64,000 nt of DNA from Loripinus fragilis (GCA_964019695.1 OZ026522.1:14878687-14942686), one strand, 5' to 3'. Numbered from the stretch's first letter, positions 1 to 11,782 are shown. Numbers and translations are program-made. The notes: generated by a model from the sequence alone, not told the origin.

Positions 1-668
1 TATGCATAGCAGGCAACCCAATATGTTTCAAAGCGATTCATCATTTACAATACCGTGAAAACGTGCACTTTCTACTTCCATCCCTCATTTTACATCTTTA
101 TACTGGGTGCCGTTTAGGCCAAACTTTGAGTAAATTTATTGCTAGTTTTAAAAAAGTAAAAGTGCTAAAATGTTAAGGATAGGAGTGCTCTTCATTTCCA
201 AAACCTTACAGTATTTCTTCTGCGCATGAGTACGAAATACACCTAAAATTGTGACATTTGTCATTGAAAAGATTGAAATTTCAGTCTGTTTTTAGATGCT
301 TTCCGTGGGTTCGAGCCTCACCGGCGTCACTGCGTTGTGGTCCTTGATTAAGACACATTTATCCTAGCTTAGTACTGATTCAACCCAGGAAGACCCGTCT
401 CTGTTTAACTGAAAGAATGTTGATGGGACGTAAAGAATTAAATCAAACAAAAGCAGAAGGAATATGGTTAGGTTTGGGAAATGAAGAGCTCTCCTATTCT
501 TAACATTTTAGCTCTTTTACTTTTCAAAACTAGCAATGCATTTACTCAAAGTCTTGCCTAAACGGCACCAGTATGAGGGGGGGGGGGGGGAGTAGAAAGT
601 GCATGTTTTCAGGGTATTGTAAATGGTGAATTGCTTTGAAACGTATTTTGTTGCTTACTATGCATATT
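1..668. mobile_element. Foldback element with about 200-bp inverted arms (left edge at the window start)
   Basis: Bases 1-205 and 478-668 are inverted copies. TATGCATAG at base 1 pairs with the TATGCATA ending near 666, and the words AAGTAAAAGTGCTAAAATG and CATTTTAGCTCTTTTACTT pair inside. The arms differ by small indels and a G run (581-592). The middle holds a SINE-like fragment. The true left end may lie outside the window. Confidence 0.75.
300..460 (+). repeat. SINE-like fragment inside the foldback element
   Basis: It contains GGGTTCGAGCC, a good Pol III B-box match, followed by a conserved body (CACTGCGTTGTGGTCCTTGA, then TTCAACCCAGGAAGAC). The same body, reversed, is at 7468-7598. It looks like a tRNA-derived SINE lacking its A-box end. 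Confidence 0.55.
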
Positions 669-799
669 TTACTGCTGAACTACTCCAATTTTAAAAACAT
701 TAGGGCAATTGAAAATTTTGGTGTTTGTAATCATGTCAACTAGGGAAAACATGCCATCTACTGGTAACCTTTACTAACATTTTGCTGGCCGCCTGTCCT

Positions 800-1790
800 C
801 TAGTTTATTGATTCGAGGGGATTCGTGAGATTTAATAAAAAAAATTCACCAATTGTGATGCTCTACGAGTCAGTCCCGATTCAGATACGATTTCGTTACG
901 AATATTCGGGGGAATCGGCTCAATTAGGCTGGAATCGCGCAAGAATTCATTACTATTAGTAAAATAACATTAGATCATGCTGCAGGAAAGTAAAGGAATC
1001 AATACGAGTCAGTTAAGAATATGCCGAATGCGGCACGAATTGGGCACGAATTAACAGAAATCCGCGACGAATGGCCACGATTGGCGAGATTTCTTTTCTC
1101 TCAATAGTTATAAAAAAGGCCCATCTATGCTTCGGGGGCATCAGTTCTAAAATGAATGTTCCTCGTAAAGCAGCAGTAGAATTGATCCTGCAACTTGAGT
1201 GTTGAAAAAGATTCTTATATAGCCAGAAGAAAACAACTACGTTAATGTCAAAGGGCCCTGGCCCAGCCTCTTTGACTCGGAAAAATATGGCAGTTCGCCA
1301 TTGGCAAAATCACCAGCCAGGGGCTACTGATTGATCCTGATTGTGCTCCAGAATCTGCCAAATCTGTTTCAACTTCTAGGACTGGCTCACATGCGCTTGG
1401 CGCTTGGCGGGGTAATAAATTTTAAGGAAAATCCTTCTACTATATCTTCCTTGGTTTTATTGCTTGGCTCAATCTCCCGATTCTCCATGAATGAGCTAAG
1501 AGTAGCTTCTATTGCCCAAAAACGCCTCCGAATCGATCACGATTCAGTTACGATGTCCAAGAATGCCTTAGGAATTTGGTATGAATCACGCACGATTTTC
1601 GAATCGGGGAATTCGTGGCCAAAGTTTTGAACAGTTCAAAACTTTTGAGCCGAATTTCCGATAGACCTATGAATTGCAAGAACTGACTACGGACTGTGCG
1701 AATCAGTTAAGATCTTCATGAACTGAGTACGATTCAGACACGAATCCAAATATTTGTCAATTCGTGGCAACTCGTGGGATTTGGGGCCTG
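800..1790. repeat. Degenerate GAATC/ACGAATT-rich low-complexity region
   Basis: Short words such as CGATTCAG, GAATCGG, ACGAATT and ATTCGTGGC recur irregularly across about 1 kb in both directions. I see no clear period and no gene. The 99- and 69-codon open frames here follow the repeats and look like chance. Confidence 0.45.
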
Positions 1791-2032
1791 TGTGGAATAG
1801 GGGTATAAGGAAGCATAAAAATCCACAAAAGAAACCTGTAAAATGCTTTATTAAAATGATTTTAAAATTAAAGGTCATTAAAAATGATTACGAGTCCTTT
1901 ACATTTTACGACGATGCTGCTGAAAATGCTACTCAGTCACTTATAATAAAAATTGTGTTTTAGCCCAGAAAAATAATTTGAGAAAGTTGAGCAAGTGATT
2001 TTTACAGGGCACTGCACACTATAGTTAATACT

Positions 2033-2370
2033 TTTATCATATGACGTTGCGTCTGGGAGTGCAATAACGCCATGTAATAAAATCTGTAAACCACTAGTGG
2101 TTTATCAATTTTCGGGAAACGTTATGACGTCCATAACAACGTTGCGTGCATGATGACAAAATCATAACGTTTTTACGCCAGAAATGAGACTTCAAAGTAT
2201 TTGTCATATGATAAATAGAATCTAACATTCGTGCTCTTGTATTATTGAATTTATTAAACTCGTTGCGAAAAAGAGATAAAATGCTCGGCAAGCCTCGCAT
2301 TTCATCTCTTTTTCCCAACTTGTTTAATAAATTCAATAAAACATGAGCACTCCTGTAAGATCCTCTATAT
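2033..2370 (-). mobile_element. Family A foldback element, copy 1
   Basis: Family A is about 335 bp long. It starts TATAGAGGATCTTACATGAG and carries a near-perfect hairpin of about 95 bp whose tip is GCGAGGCTTGCCGAGC. It then has TTTATCATATGAC, the 16-bp palindrome AAACCACTAGTGGTTT, and ends GTCATATGATAAA. The last motif and TTTATCATATGAC are inverse repeats. This copy reads on the minus strand. There is no coding capacity beyond the hairpin frame. Confidence 0.85.
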
Positions 2371-2499
2371 AAACTCTGCTATTCCTCATTGCGTGTGTGG
2401 GTAGGGATGGGGGGAGATGAGGTTACAAATGACAGGTGCATTAGAAACAATTGCTGGTAATTTTTACCTGCCATGCTTTAGCGAAAGCAGGTCTAGTAA

Positions 2500-3213
2500 T
2501 GGGTCCACTCTTTCTGTCTGTCCGTCTGCAATACTTTTGGGTTGCCTAGTTTGTGTAATCAGTATTTCCAAAAGTTTTCATTCCTTTTTATTAAAACTTT
2601 GCATAATGATCGTTCACATATTAAAGATGTGCGCCTTCTATGTTGTGCTCATTTCATGAATATTTTCTGAATTTTTAGGGGTGTTGAAGGTAGACATTTT
2701 TCCGTCCATTATGCTCAGATGGTGTCTGGTTTGTGGGACACTTTTTCCATCAGAAATGCGTATGGGGTGTCTGGTTTGTGTAATATGTAACTCCAACAGC
2801 TTTCATTCTTTTATATTCAAATGTTGCATAATGATTATTCACATAATGAAGATGTGCACCTTCTATTTTGTACATTTTTCATGATTTTTTTTATCATTTT
2901 TGGATATGTGAACTTAGAATGTTTTTCAGTAAAATGCTTAGAGGGTGTCTGGTTTATATAATCTGTAACTCCAACACTTTTCATTCCTTAATATTCAAAC
3001 GTTGCATAATGATTGTTCATCCATTGAACATGTGCATTTATTAAATATTTTCTTATTTTTTAGGGCTGTTGGACTTGGGACATTTTAACCATATGAAATG
3101 CTTAGGGGGTTTCTGGTTTGTTTAATCTGAAACTCCTGCAGTTTTCATTCCTTCATGTTCAAACTTTGTACATAATCATTGTTCGCATATTGAACATGTG
3201 CAACCGTATATTT
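2500..3213 (+). repeat. Diverged tandem repeat, period about 160-225 bp, left part
   Basis: Units recur with TTTCATTCCTT, then CATAATGATTGTTCAC and GAAGATGTGCACC, followed by TTCTATTTTGTGC and GGTGTCTGGTTTGT. Copies begin near 2570, 2795, 2973 and 3138. It continues after the foldback element at 3616-3910 and once more near 4300-4400. Confidence 0.7.
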
Positions 3214-3615
3214 CACACTGGTAAATGTATACGTCGATTTGGTGGTATTTACGCGTATTGCCGGTACTTCATAGACAGGAAGTGGTAGATATTGGTGTTA
3301 ATACTTTATAGAAAAAACATGCCATATGCCTAAAGGACTATAGACTTCAATCATTATTAAGTATTCAGTATGTGCATGGCGATTTATGTAAGCATTTAGG
3401 AATAGATTCGAGTACCGATCATCCAGATTGGTACTCGAATTTATTCCTAAATGCTTACATAAATCGCCATGTGCATGCCGAATACTTAAAAATGATCTAA
3501 TTCTATAGTCCTTTCGGCATATGGCATGTTTTTCTATAAAGTATTAACACCAATATCTACCACTTCCGCGATATGCGTAAATACCAGCAAATCGACGTAT
3601 ACATTTACCAGTGTG
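3214..3615. mobile_element. Foldback MITE with TATTT target duplication
   Basis: A 402-bp near-perfect inverted repeat. The ends are CACACTGGTAAATGTATACG and its complement, with arms of about 190 bp and a spacer of about 12 bp near 3425. TATTT flanks both sides (3209-3213 and 3616-3620). There is no coding frame. It is inserted in the tandem repeat. Confidence 0.88.
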
Positions 3616-3913
3616 TATTTTGTGCACATTTGATAATATTTTTGGGATTGTTGAACTTAGACATTATTACGTCTACACCACCTTTGGGTTGCATACATTG
3701 TGTAATTTGTGTGTAATCTGTAATTCAAAGAGATTTCATTCCCTTATATTCAAACATTGCATAATGATTGTTCACACATTGAAGATGTGCACTGGCGACG
3801 CAGGCAGTTTTCAGTCCTTCATATTCAAACTTTGTATGCTATAATTATTCCCACATTGAACATGTGCACCCTATATTTTGTGCACATTTGATAATATTTT
3901 GGGAGTGTTGAAC
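3616..3913 (+). repeat. Tandem repeat, right part
   Basis: A continuation of the 2500-3213 array, with two units near 3725 and 3812. Confidence 0.65.
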
Positions 3914-4290
3914 TTAAAGCTGCATAGTCTGTAACTTTTGATATTCTAATTTTGGAAATAAAGTTTCTATTTTTCAAGAATACAGTAAAAATACTCAAAT
4001 TCAGGTAAACATTTTACCATTTTCATAAATTTTAACAAGTTTTATCTATCAAAACAACAATATTTATGTTAAAAATCAACTGTCTAGAATTATTGGAGGG
4101 ACGTAAATAATTCCTAACAAGAGAAAAATCACCTGTTTTTATAAGATAATTCACTGTTCCATGCAGCTTTCAGCTGGACTGAATATATTTATTGTGAAAA
4201 CATAACTTAAATATATTTTTACAAATGATTTAAAAAGAATTTTTTTTTTTCAAAAAAAAATGTTCATAGTTACAGTTCTAGCCTCTTTAA
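3914..4290 (+). mobile_element. Family T (TTAA-ended) MITE, copy 1
   Basis: It is 377 bp. The left end is TTAAAGCTGCATAGTCTGTA. The right end, GGCCTCTTTAA-like, is an imperfect inverse (rc TTAAAGAGGC..CTGTAACTATG). The internal word ATTATTGGAGGGACGTAAAT is conserved. All three copies end in TTAA on both sides, which suggests a TTAA target site, but a TA target is also possible. It breaks the tandem repeat array. Confidence 0.75.
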
Positions 4291-4399
4291 ACACCACCTT
4301 TGGAGTGCTAAAATTGTGTAATTTGTGTGTTATCTGTAATTCAATCAGATTTCATTCCTAAATATTCAAACTGCATAATGATTGCTCTTGAAGATGTGC

Positions 4400-5085
4400 A
4401 CTGGCGGTGCAGGGCCAGAGCAGAGTTTGGTCTTGTTGAGACATGTTTTGCAATTCTGGTCTTAGTGAGTGGCCCAGCTAGGAGTAGTGGGTCGGGTGTG
4501 ATTGGGGGATTTTGACATTTCTCAATGCAGAGAAAGAACACTCCATCAGGTTTAAGGCAAACTTGTTATGAAACGGAACAAAACAACATTCTCATAAACA
4601 ACAAAAAGAACAAAGTAAGTCTGGTGAAATGAGATGAAGTCTGGTGAAATGAGCTGTCACAAGAGATTTTGGCATTGTCTTCCCCATCACCATTCTTCAA
4701 ACTCGCATGGGCAGCCATTCTATTGGGCAAGATATTTTTTCGACTGAAGCTGCATCTCTTTCCATAAAGTGAAGGCTCAGGTGAGCATGTGATGATGTGC
4801 AGGTTCACTTGAGCATTCGCTGGTCGACTACGCAATAAGAACCAAATTTTCATGTGCTGGCTAAATGTTGGTTCAGTCGGTAAGCAACAGTGGCAATTTG
4901 AGCTCATTCTGTCTCTGCCTCTGAACCCGACCTCTTGACACCGCTCCACTTGGTTATGTATGCTCTTCTTTCATGGAAAAAACTTTAAATCTTCTCCAAA
5001 GTCAAAGCTTTAAAAAGGAAAAAAACTGTGTAAGCTCCATAACTTTCATTCCCTATGAGATTTTGATATTTCGTAGGACAAGCTG
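4400..5085. other. No gene recognised
   Basis: A 127-codon minus-strand open frame (4566-4949) begins MERCQEVGF and matches nothing I know. It has low-complexity composition and no splice or promoter context, so I do not call it. A short direct repeat (GTCTGGTGAAATGAG) occurs at about 4618-4655. Confidence 0.3.
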
Positions 5086-5089
5086 AGGC

Positions 5090-5208
5090 AAGTTCAATAA
5101 TGCGAGCGCTCTCGGGCGCTCGTTGTACTGATGCCAGGCTTTACACATTATGAATATAGATAGGTACCAATCAACGAGCGCTCGGCTATTGAACTCGCCT
5201 CTGGTGCG
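5090..5208. repeat. Foldback repeat with GAGCGCTC arms
   Basis: GAGGCAAGTTCAATAATGCG and the following GAGCGCTCTCGGGCGCTCG face CAACGAGCGCTCGGCTATTG and AACTCGCCTC. The arms are about 40 bp with a loop of about 45 bp. Confidence 0.7.
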
Positions 5209-5209
5209 T

Positions 5210-5880
5210 CATGTACAAGGATGGTTTCTCTCCCTTGCCTGTTTGTGGTGTTTCCTTGGCTGTAGCTAGTACTAAACCAGTGGTAGCTTTATTTGTTTTG
5301 TGGTTTTATACCCAGGCTACTGACGGATCTTTAAACCACCTTGCTAGATAGGTCTAGAGGAGGGAACCAGAGTAAAGGTGCTCTGACCCACCGTTGATCT
5401 CTAGTAGGTCCGTGACGTCACTATAGTAGCTACTATCGATGTTTTTACTATAGTAGGAACTAAAGTTCGATTCGATTCGGCGGAGTTCGTGCGTTAACCA
5501 GACTATAGTCCAGTCCCTTTAGTCGGACCATAGAGCGATAAAACTCTCTGGTTTTATGCACTGCGCATGTCTGGTTTCATTAGAGGAACCAGACCAAATC
5601 TGTGGTCAGACCATAGTTGATTGGTTCCCGTCCTCCAATGCAAACTTGGACTTGCCGGAAACCTGTATGTTTGTATCGATGGCTGTGATTGGTTGACTGC
5701 TTTACTGGGGAGGAACGCTGACAGTCGGAAGAGCAACTGTAGTCTCTATGGTTAACGCGCAAACTCCACCTGAAGTGGGCCACTGGTGTTGTGATTGACA
5801 GCGAGCCACATCTGATTCGCACGTGCAAAACAAGCCTCGCTGTTTTACACTCCAACAAAACCGTTGATACAATGCCATAT
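5210..5880. other. Decayed MULE-like sequence, no gene
   Basis: GAGGGAACCAGAG (5351) and GAGGAACCAGACC (5582) resemble the ends of the 9-bp-duplication element at 39554, so an older relative may lie here. Overlapping open frames on both strands are not conserved-looking. Confidence 0.35.
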
Positions 5881-5883
5881 TGC

Positions 5884-6045
5884 TGGTGGGCCGATGGTGA
5901 CCCAACATTGAATACTGGCTTGGTAGCTATGGTTTTACAGGGGATCCGGACCAGTTTTGCGAAGAAATCCCATATTTTTGTAACTTTTCAGGGGGGGGGG
6001 GGGGTTCGGACCCCCTGTCCCCCCTCTGGATCCGCGCATGAAGTT
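5884..6045 (+). repeat. Family B repeat (GGATCCGGACC type), copy 1
   Basis: It begins with a half palindrome GCTGGTGGGCCGATGGTG, then GGGGATCCGGACCAG, a run of 12 G, and GGACCCCCTGTCCCCCCTCT followed by GGATCCGCGCATG. The same order is at 50850-51030 and 56866-57065, and reversed at 41770-42045 and 35890-36085. Confidence 0.7.
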
Positions 6046-6284
6046 TCGAGAAAACGTTCCCAAAAAGATGCAAAATTATCAAGCATGTAAAGTGTTTAAC
6101 TTTTTGTACTAGTGACTCCTAAGTTTGAAAAATTGTTGATATGTTTGGTTATTTAAAGTTTACTTCACGCAATTTTGTTGATACATTATAGTTAATTAAA
6201 ATATTTCTTTACATAATATAAATGCACTGTTCAATTCAAAGGCCGTCAATAATAAGAGTGCATGGCTATTGTGTGTAAAATGTC

Positions 6285-6492
6285 TAACCATTATTTGTAC
6301 TCATTGTGTCGTCTGCTGATAGTGTTTGCAAACAGTTTGGACCCAGATCAAGACCGACAGAACGTCGATCCCGATCTGGACCCAAACCGTTTATTCCTGA
6401 AATATTTTTTTTGAAAAGGTTAATTTTGAAAAAAAAGTAGTCAGCAGACGACAACAAAAGCATGAAAAAATACCCAGCATGCAAAGAGTTAA
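6285..6492. mobile_element. Family K foldback element (GTCGTCTGCTGA type)
   Basis: GTCGTCTGCTGATAG (6308) faces GTCAGCAGACGAC (about 6440). An inner pair, GATCAAGACCGACAGAACGTCG / CGATCTGGACCCAAAC, is present. The right end CCCAGCATGCAAAGAGTTAA suggests a TTAA-type terminus (TTAACTCTTTGCATGCTGGG). Confidence 0.6.
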
Positions 6493-6605
6493 GGCGTCAT
6501 TCAAGAGGGCAGCATTCGACAAACAATGTGATTATTTAAAGATTTTCCATGAAAAAAGGACATGCCATTTCCCGCGTATCATCTGTCAACAGATGATTCA
6601 CATTT

Positions 6606-7092
6606 TTTATTATATACCTATAACTGATACGACTTTAGAACTGTCTGTTTTCTGGCCATCTGATACAGAAAGCCGGATCAACGAACTGAGGTTTTCTGAA
6701 TCCATATCACTATCCTTTAAAACGAGGCTAACGTCGGTTACCTGCTCTTGCGGCGACGTTACGTAAAGTTAATTGCAAACATAGAACCAGAGACGGAAAA
6801 GATGTTGACGTGACGTCAAGAAACGTAACGTTATGGCAAACGTTCCCGCAATTTTTCGGGATTAAAGTCCAAAACAGGTTTTAAGATCAGAAAGAATGTC
6901 AGAAAAAAGGCATATAATAAACATATTATCAAAATAGTAACTTGATCTGGCGTACAGTATCACGTCTCGTGGATGAGGCCATACCATTGGATCACCCTCG
7001 ACGCTACGCGTCTCGGGTGATCCGATGGTATGACCTCATCCACTCGACGCGATACAGTACGCTAGATCAAGTTACTATCATGATAATGTGTA
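6606..7092 (-). mobile_element. Family M element (ACTTGATCTGGCGTAC palindrome), copy 1
   Basis: A 487-bp unit repeated in direct orientation at 7640-8107 and inverted at 44247-44930. One end carries a palindrome of about 140 bp (TAACTTGATCTGGCGTAC ... GTACGCTAGATCAAGTTA). The other end keeps a short conserved frame on the minus strand (LVLKDSDMDSENLSSLIR). Confidence 0.78.
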
Positions 7093-7467
7093 TATATCAA
7101 ACCTGGTTTCTGAATACAGCAGCAACATTTGAAAAATGTCGTCTGTGCAAGATTTTGGTGGTTTCAAGGTTAATTATAAAAAGTACATGGGTGAAAGTTT
7201 TCAGGATTATTCCATAGAAAGACAGCCTTAAAATCCTGAATGAGACATAATTCAAAAGTTCAGGATTTTTTAAATTTTGAACTTTCACAAATGTAAAGTA
7301 TGGCATACATTTTTGTGCGTGTTGATGCTTTATGTTGAAGTCAACATTTTCAGTATTTTCTGTCTTGCTGGGTTGAACACCAGTTCTAAGCAGTTGATAA
7401 AATGCCCTGCAGTATAGGCTGCGATCATTATTTGCAATATAGGTTACCTAAAAAGTAAGTTTGTTTG
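7093..7467. other. No gene recognised
   Basis: Between family M copy 1 and the SINE fragment. A possible local inverted repeat: GTGAAAGTTTTCAGGATT and AAAGTTCAGGATTTTT flank a 60-bp loop. Confidence 0.3.
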
Positions 7468-7598
7468 ATTTGATTCTTTACGTCCACTCAACAATCTTTC
7501 AGTTATGCGGGACGGTCTTCCTGGGTTGAACCAGTACTAAGCTAGGATAAATGTGTCTTGCTCAAGGACCACAACGCAGTGACACCGGTGAGGCCTAA
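7468..7598 (-). repeat. SINE-like fragment, second copy
   Basis: The reverse complement of the body at 300-460: GTCTTCCTGGGTTGAA, then GCTCAAGGACCACAACGC and the reversed region around the B box, which has decayed here. It sits between the two direct repeats at 6.6 and 7.6 kb. Confidence 0.55.
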
Positions 7599-7639
7599 AA
7601 AGTAAGCAGACGAGAGATCATGACTTGGGATAACAATCT

Positions 7640-8107
7640 TTATTATATACCTATAACTGATACGACTTTAGAACTGTCTGTTTTCTGGCCATCTGATACA
7701 GAAAGCCGGATCAACGAACTGAGGTTTTCTGAATCCATATCACTATCCTTTAAAACGAGGCTAACGTCGGTTACCTGCTTTTGCGGCGACGTTACGTGAA
7801 GTAAATTGCAAGCATGGAACCAGAGACGGAAAACTTGTTGACGTGACGTCAAGAAACGTAACGTTATGGAAAACGTTCCCGCAATTTTTCGGAATAAAAG
7901 ACCAAAGCAGGTCTTAAAATCAGAAAGAATGTCAGAAAAAAGGCATATAATAAACATATTATTATAATAAACATATTATCATAATAGTAACTTGATCTGG
8001 CGTACAGTATCACGTCTCGTGGATGAGGCCATACCTCCGATGGTATGACCTCATCCGCTCGACGTGATACAGAACGCCAGATCAAGTTACTATTATGATA
8101 ATGTGTA
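7640..8107 (-). mobile_element. Family M element, copy 2
   Basis: Over 95% like copy 1 by eye, with a shorter palindrome loop (the GATCACCCTCGACG part is missing). The same minus-strand frame is open for 104 codons here. Confidence 0.78.
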
Positions 8108-8109
8108 CA

Positions 8110-9555
8110 GTCGCAGGTCATAAGTAAGTAGCCAGTTGACGTTAACGTTGTTTCTTTTGCAAAAATTTAAGTACATTTAAAATTTGTATAATTAGAAAAC
8201 GAGGAATGCAAATTATCTGAAATTTTGAACATACCATTATTTGCTATTTTTCAACTTAAGAATGCTTGATTATTATAGAAATAATATCACCCAGAGTTCA
8301 TGGGTGTTATTCATTTCAACCAACCCTGATTTCTGAAACAGTTTGAAAATTCGATGTGGGTTCTAAACTTCTTCCGTTTTTACATGGCTATAGATATTGC
8401 TTATTTTCTGTATATTTTTTGATGATAATGGTGCTAATATGTTATAATAGTGAGCTGTAAACAAGATGTGTTCACAGCTTTCCAATTTATTCACCGTCAT
8501 ATTAGGGGTGGGTGGGGTATTTGTACCCCTGACCAAAAAATCTAAATTATTGAATGAATCCACATGGTAACTTAGCAACAAGTATCAGGCTTTCTAGGGT
8601 GTATATACAAGTGTTTGAAGCAATTAGTCTTTACACGTTTCGTTCTTTCAAATCGAAAAGACAGCACCCAGCGATACCCAACCCCTTGGTCAAATTTTGC
8701 TTTACGAGGGGGTACCCAAACTTTTATGCAAAATCATAGCATAATTCTTCTTAAAAAAATAAATGTTCTGTAAAAATGTAGCCCCAAATGGTACTTTCAA
8801 CTGAAAATAATTATTACACAAATATTATATCACCAGTTATGCTGCTTTTTGCACCAATATCAGGACTGACAGTGAAAATTAGCAGATTTTCTTTGGATCC
8901 AACCATAGCTTATATCCATCAACATTTATTCAAAATATATTATTTACAATTCAAACACTGTTATGATACCTCACAAAACATACATACCCCATATTCCTGT
9001 ATTTGTTTATTTAGTTTGTTTTTACAGCCAAAGTATACTGCAGTCGGGTCATTTTCATGGCATTATTTTCCATCCAGTTCTCTGCTCTGCATTAATTTAT
9101 TTTTAGTGTCTATACTAATTTGAACTTTAACAGAATGTTTTTCAGTACATTTCAAATATTTCTGCAAATTTTCAATAAAGAATATTACAATCTGGCATTT
9201 TTACAGCAATTTTTCAACACCTGCTATCTTTTTTTAAGAAATGGAGCCAATGTTTGTGATACACAATATCTCCATAGCAACAGATGATGACATCATACAA
9301 TTTGGTAATGACGTAAGCATATACACTGTATATTTATCTAGGGCATTTATCATTTGGGGAAATTGTCTTAATTGGATAGAAAAGACCATTGTTTCAGACC
9401 ATATTTTTTTGTCAAATTCTTGTAAGCTGATTTGGCTACTTACTTATGGCCACTGAGTGTATGTCTCATGGCGTAGCGCACAAAGAAGCCTTAAGAACCG
9501 ATTAAATAAGAATCATAGATTTAGATAAACAAAATTTGTGAGCGTAAAATTTTTT
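8110..9555. other. Unique-looking intergenic DNA, no gene recognised
   Basis: The open frames at 8788-9123 and 9241-9456 are AT-rich, lack known motifs, and have no splice or start context better than chance. I see no repeats. Confidence 0.3.
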
Positions 9556-9559
9556 TACT

Positions 9560-9690
9560 CATCAGTTTTAACATATGTTTTGGTAGCTTAAAAGAACTGT
9601 CTCATTGAGACGGATTTTTAAGTACCCACAGCATATGTTTTGGTTGAGAAATAAGAAAATTATTTTTTTGGTACGCGCTCTTAACTAGAT
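9560..9690. repeat. Family G repeat (CATATGTTTTGGT type), copy 1
   Basis: AACATATGTTTTGGTAGCTT, then AAGAACTGTCTCATTGAGAC (a hairpin) and CATATGTTTTGGTTGAGAAA followed by TACGCGCTCTTA. Related copies are at 10560-10690, 19105-19260 and 38870-39005. Confidence 0.6.
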
Positions 9691-9854
9691 CTGAGGGCCT
9701 GAAAATGCATGATAAAATTCATGATCTATTTAAAATGGAGCGACTTAAGTCTTAAAAAACCCACCCACCCCAAACAAAAGCGAAGAGACTATCAAGTTAA
9801 TGTTTCCTGAAATTGCTCTATACCAATGTTCCTTTCTATTAAGACTTTTTCTTC

Positions 9855-9980
9855 TCGATTAACTCTTAATGCGCTAATCGCAACAAAAGTAGTCTGCTTT
9901 TCTCGTCTGCTGAAACGTTAAAGAAGCCTTTATGGCAAACAGGAGCAGTCTGTTCTGGGTCCACGCTGTTTGCTTCTATA
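9855..9980 (-). repeat. Family K element fragment
   Basis: CTCGTCTGCTGAAACG, CAGGAGCAGTCTGTTCTGG and GTCCACGCTGTTTGC match, in reverse, the family K copy at 35690-35885. Confidence 0.55.
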
Positions 9981-10078
9981 CTTAATTCCTCAGTAATGCT
10001 ATGCAATTATTTGCAAGAGACGACATTTTCAGATGCATTTATTTCTTGGTGGTTTAAGGCTTAAGACTTAAAAGTGGC

Positions 10079-10263
10079 ATGACCTCTTGTGAGGATGGCG
10101 GCGAGCTTGCTGAAGTCACTCCCTTCAAGTGTGTGTGTGGCAAGTTCCACCGTATCAACTTTCTCGTTGACCCGAGGATGGTGAACTCATCGTGGTGTGT
10201 GAAGACAGCGATTTTGCTAGTGTACGTGGGGCAAATTCCACCATATCAAGTTCATCTCACCTA
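10079..10263 (+). other. Short open frame with an internal duplication, not called as a gene
   Basis: The words GGCAAGTTCCACCGTATCAA (about 10139) and GGCAAATTCCACCATATCAA (about 10230) are 90 bp apart. The 61-codon frame covers this duplication and has no recognised motif. Confidence 0.3.
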
Positions 10264-10385
10264 AGGAGCTTGAAGTTCGATCCTTATATCACCTCAAAAG
10301 TCTCAAAACCAAAAGTTCACAACGTCATTTCGTAATGACATTATGAGGGTTTAGAAGTGAAATAAGGATAGAACTTCAAGCTCCT
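10264..10385. mobile_element. Family F MITE
   Basis: 122 bp with terminal inverted repeats of about 24 bp (AGGAGCTTGAAGTTCGATCC and its complement). It carries an internal AAAACCAAAAGTTCAC and GTCATTTCGTAATGAC. The same left end and internal words start the expanded array at 39282. Confidence 0.75.
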
Positions 10386-10559
10386 GTGATCTCACCAACC
10401 GCATCAATGATATAGATTGTGTTTTCGAATTCTACGAATATAGTGGTCTTTGTGAAATTTTAGTTGAAATGAACGCGCGCAACTCTTTTTTTCAGTGAAT
10501 CCAATGTAATGGACTAACCCAAGTCAACATAAACTAGTGTAATCAGGGCTTTAGTTAAG

Positions 10560-10690
10560 AGTGCGTACCAAATTTTTCTTTTCTTATTTCTCATACAAAA
10601 CATATGTTGTGGGTACTCAAAAGAACCGTCTCCATGAGACGGTTCTTTTGAGCACCCAAAGCATATGCTAAACATTATGGGTAAGAAAAT
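10560..10690 (-). repeat. Family G repeat, copy 2
   Basis: The hairpin AAGAACCGTCTCCATGAGAC / GGTTCTTTTGAGCACCC is perfect here, with GTGCGTACCAAATTTTTC at one end. Confidence 0.65.
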
Positions 10691-11027
10691 GTTTACAATT
10701 TTACGCTGAAGAATTTTGCTAAATGTTTGTATTTTCAGTTTGAAAAAATGGCTTATTATTTTTAAATGCACAGTGGAACAGTTTAAAACCCGTTCCAGCA
10801 TCAATTGGTCATATCCTTCCTATTTCATGCAAGAAATTTTTACGGTGGCAGAAAACCGTATGTTCCAGCGACGGTCTTCATGAGAGAGAGAAAAAACACG
10901 ACTTATAATTTAGAAGTCCGCGCATATGATTGGTTAATATCTTACGTCGTATTACTTCCTTGATCAGGTTACAGATTGGGCCCAATTATAACTATTCATT
11001 GGCAGATTAATGCCGTACCGTATCAAA

Positions 11028-11190
11028 AGAGTCTTTGCATCCTGGGTAATTTTTCATGCCTTGAGAAAACCTACCAGGAATACTATCAGCGTGTCAAACG
11101 GGTTTAATCCAGATCAAGAGCGACGTTCTGGGTCCAAACTGTTTGCAAAGGTTATCAGCAAACGACAAAAATCGTAGCTTAAAAGTTTAT
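11028..11190. repeat. Family K element fragment
   Basis: CTTTGCATCCTGGGTAATTT at one end, ATCCAGATCAAGAGCGACG and GGGTCCAAACTGTTTGC in the middle, and TTATCAGCAAACGAC at the other end. Confidence 0.55.
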
Positions 11191-11782
11191 TGACCCGACC
11201 CGCGTAGCCGGGTGTTGATTAGACTTATATCAGTCGTAGACTAGTGTTGTAGGACCTATGAATACATACCAACCAATACCATTCCACATCTTATCTTCAG
11301 CCGTATCCAAGTCCAGAATTTTAATTTATGCTGGCTCAAACGAGATAGCAGAAGAGAAAAAAGTATTTGAGAGGAATATAAATATTTAGTTAGATCAATC
11401 TGAGAGAAAATGTATATGCAAAAAAAACCCATCTCATCAGACTTTATAAGTCTAGGTGTTGATGCGTTCGCTTCCTTCTGGACCAAAGCGGATTTTCAGA
11501 ACTCGAAAGGTTGTCGCACTGGTGTTAGTACTGTTATATGGCAAGCTAGAATTTCCACCTCTGACTCATTCTTGACCACGTGCACGTGCACGACCGAGCT
11601 CTATTTTTTTGCAGTTTCTCGGGCATAGCTCATTTTCAGAGAAAATATTTAAAAAATGTTAACAAAAAACCCCCCCCAAAAACAAGTACATTTTCAAAAA
11701 AAATGCACAAAAATAATTTTACCAAACACTTAAAAAAACAAGATTCGCTGTCTTCGTCAAGGCTCCCAGTAAACATACTAGT

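Noticed and set aside
4566..4949. 127-codon minus-strand open frame as a gene
   Set aside because: No recognised motif, no splice or promoter context, biased composition and overlap with short direct repeats.
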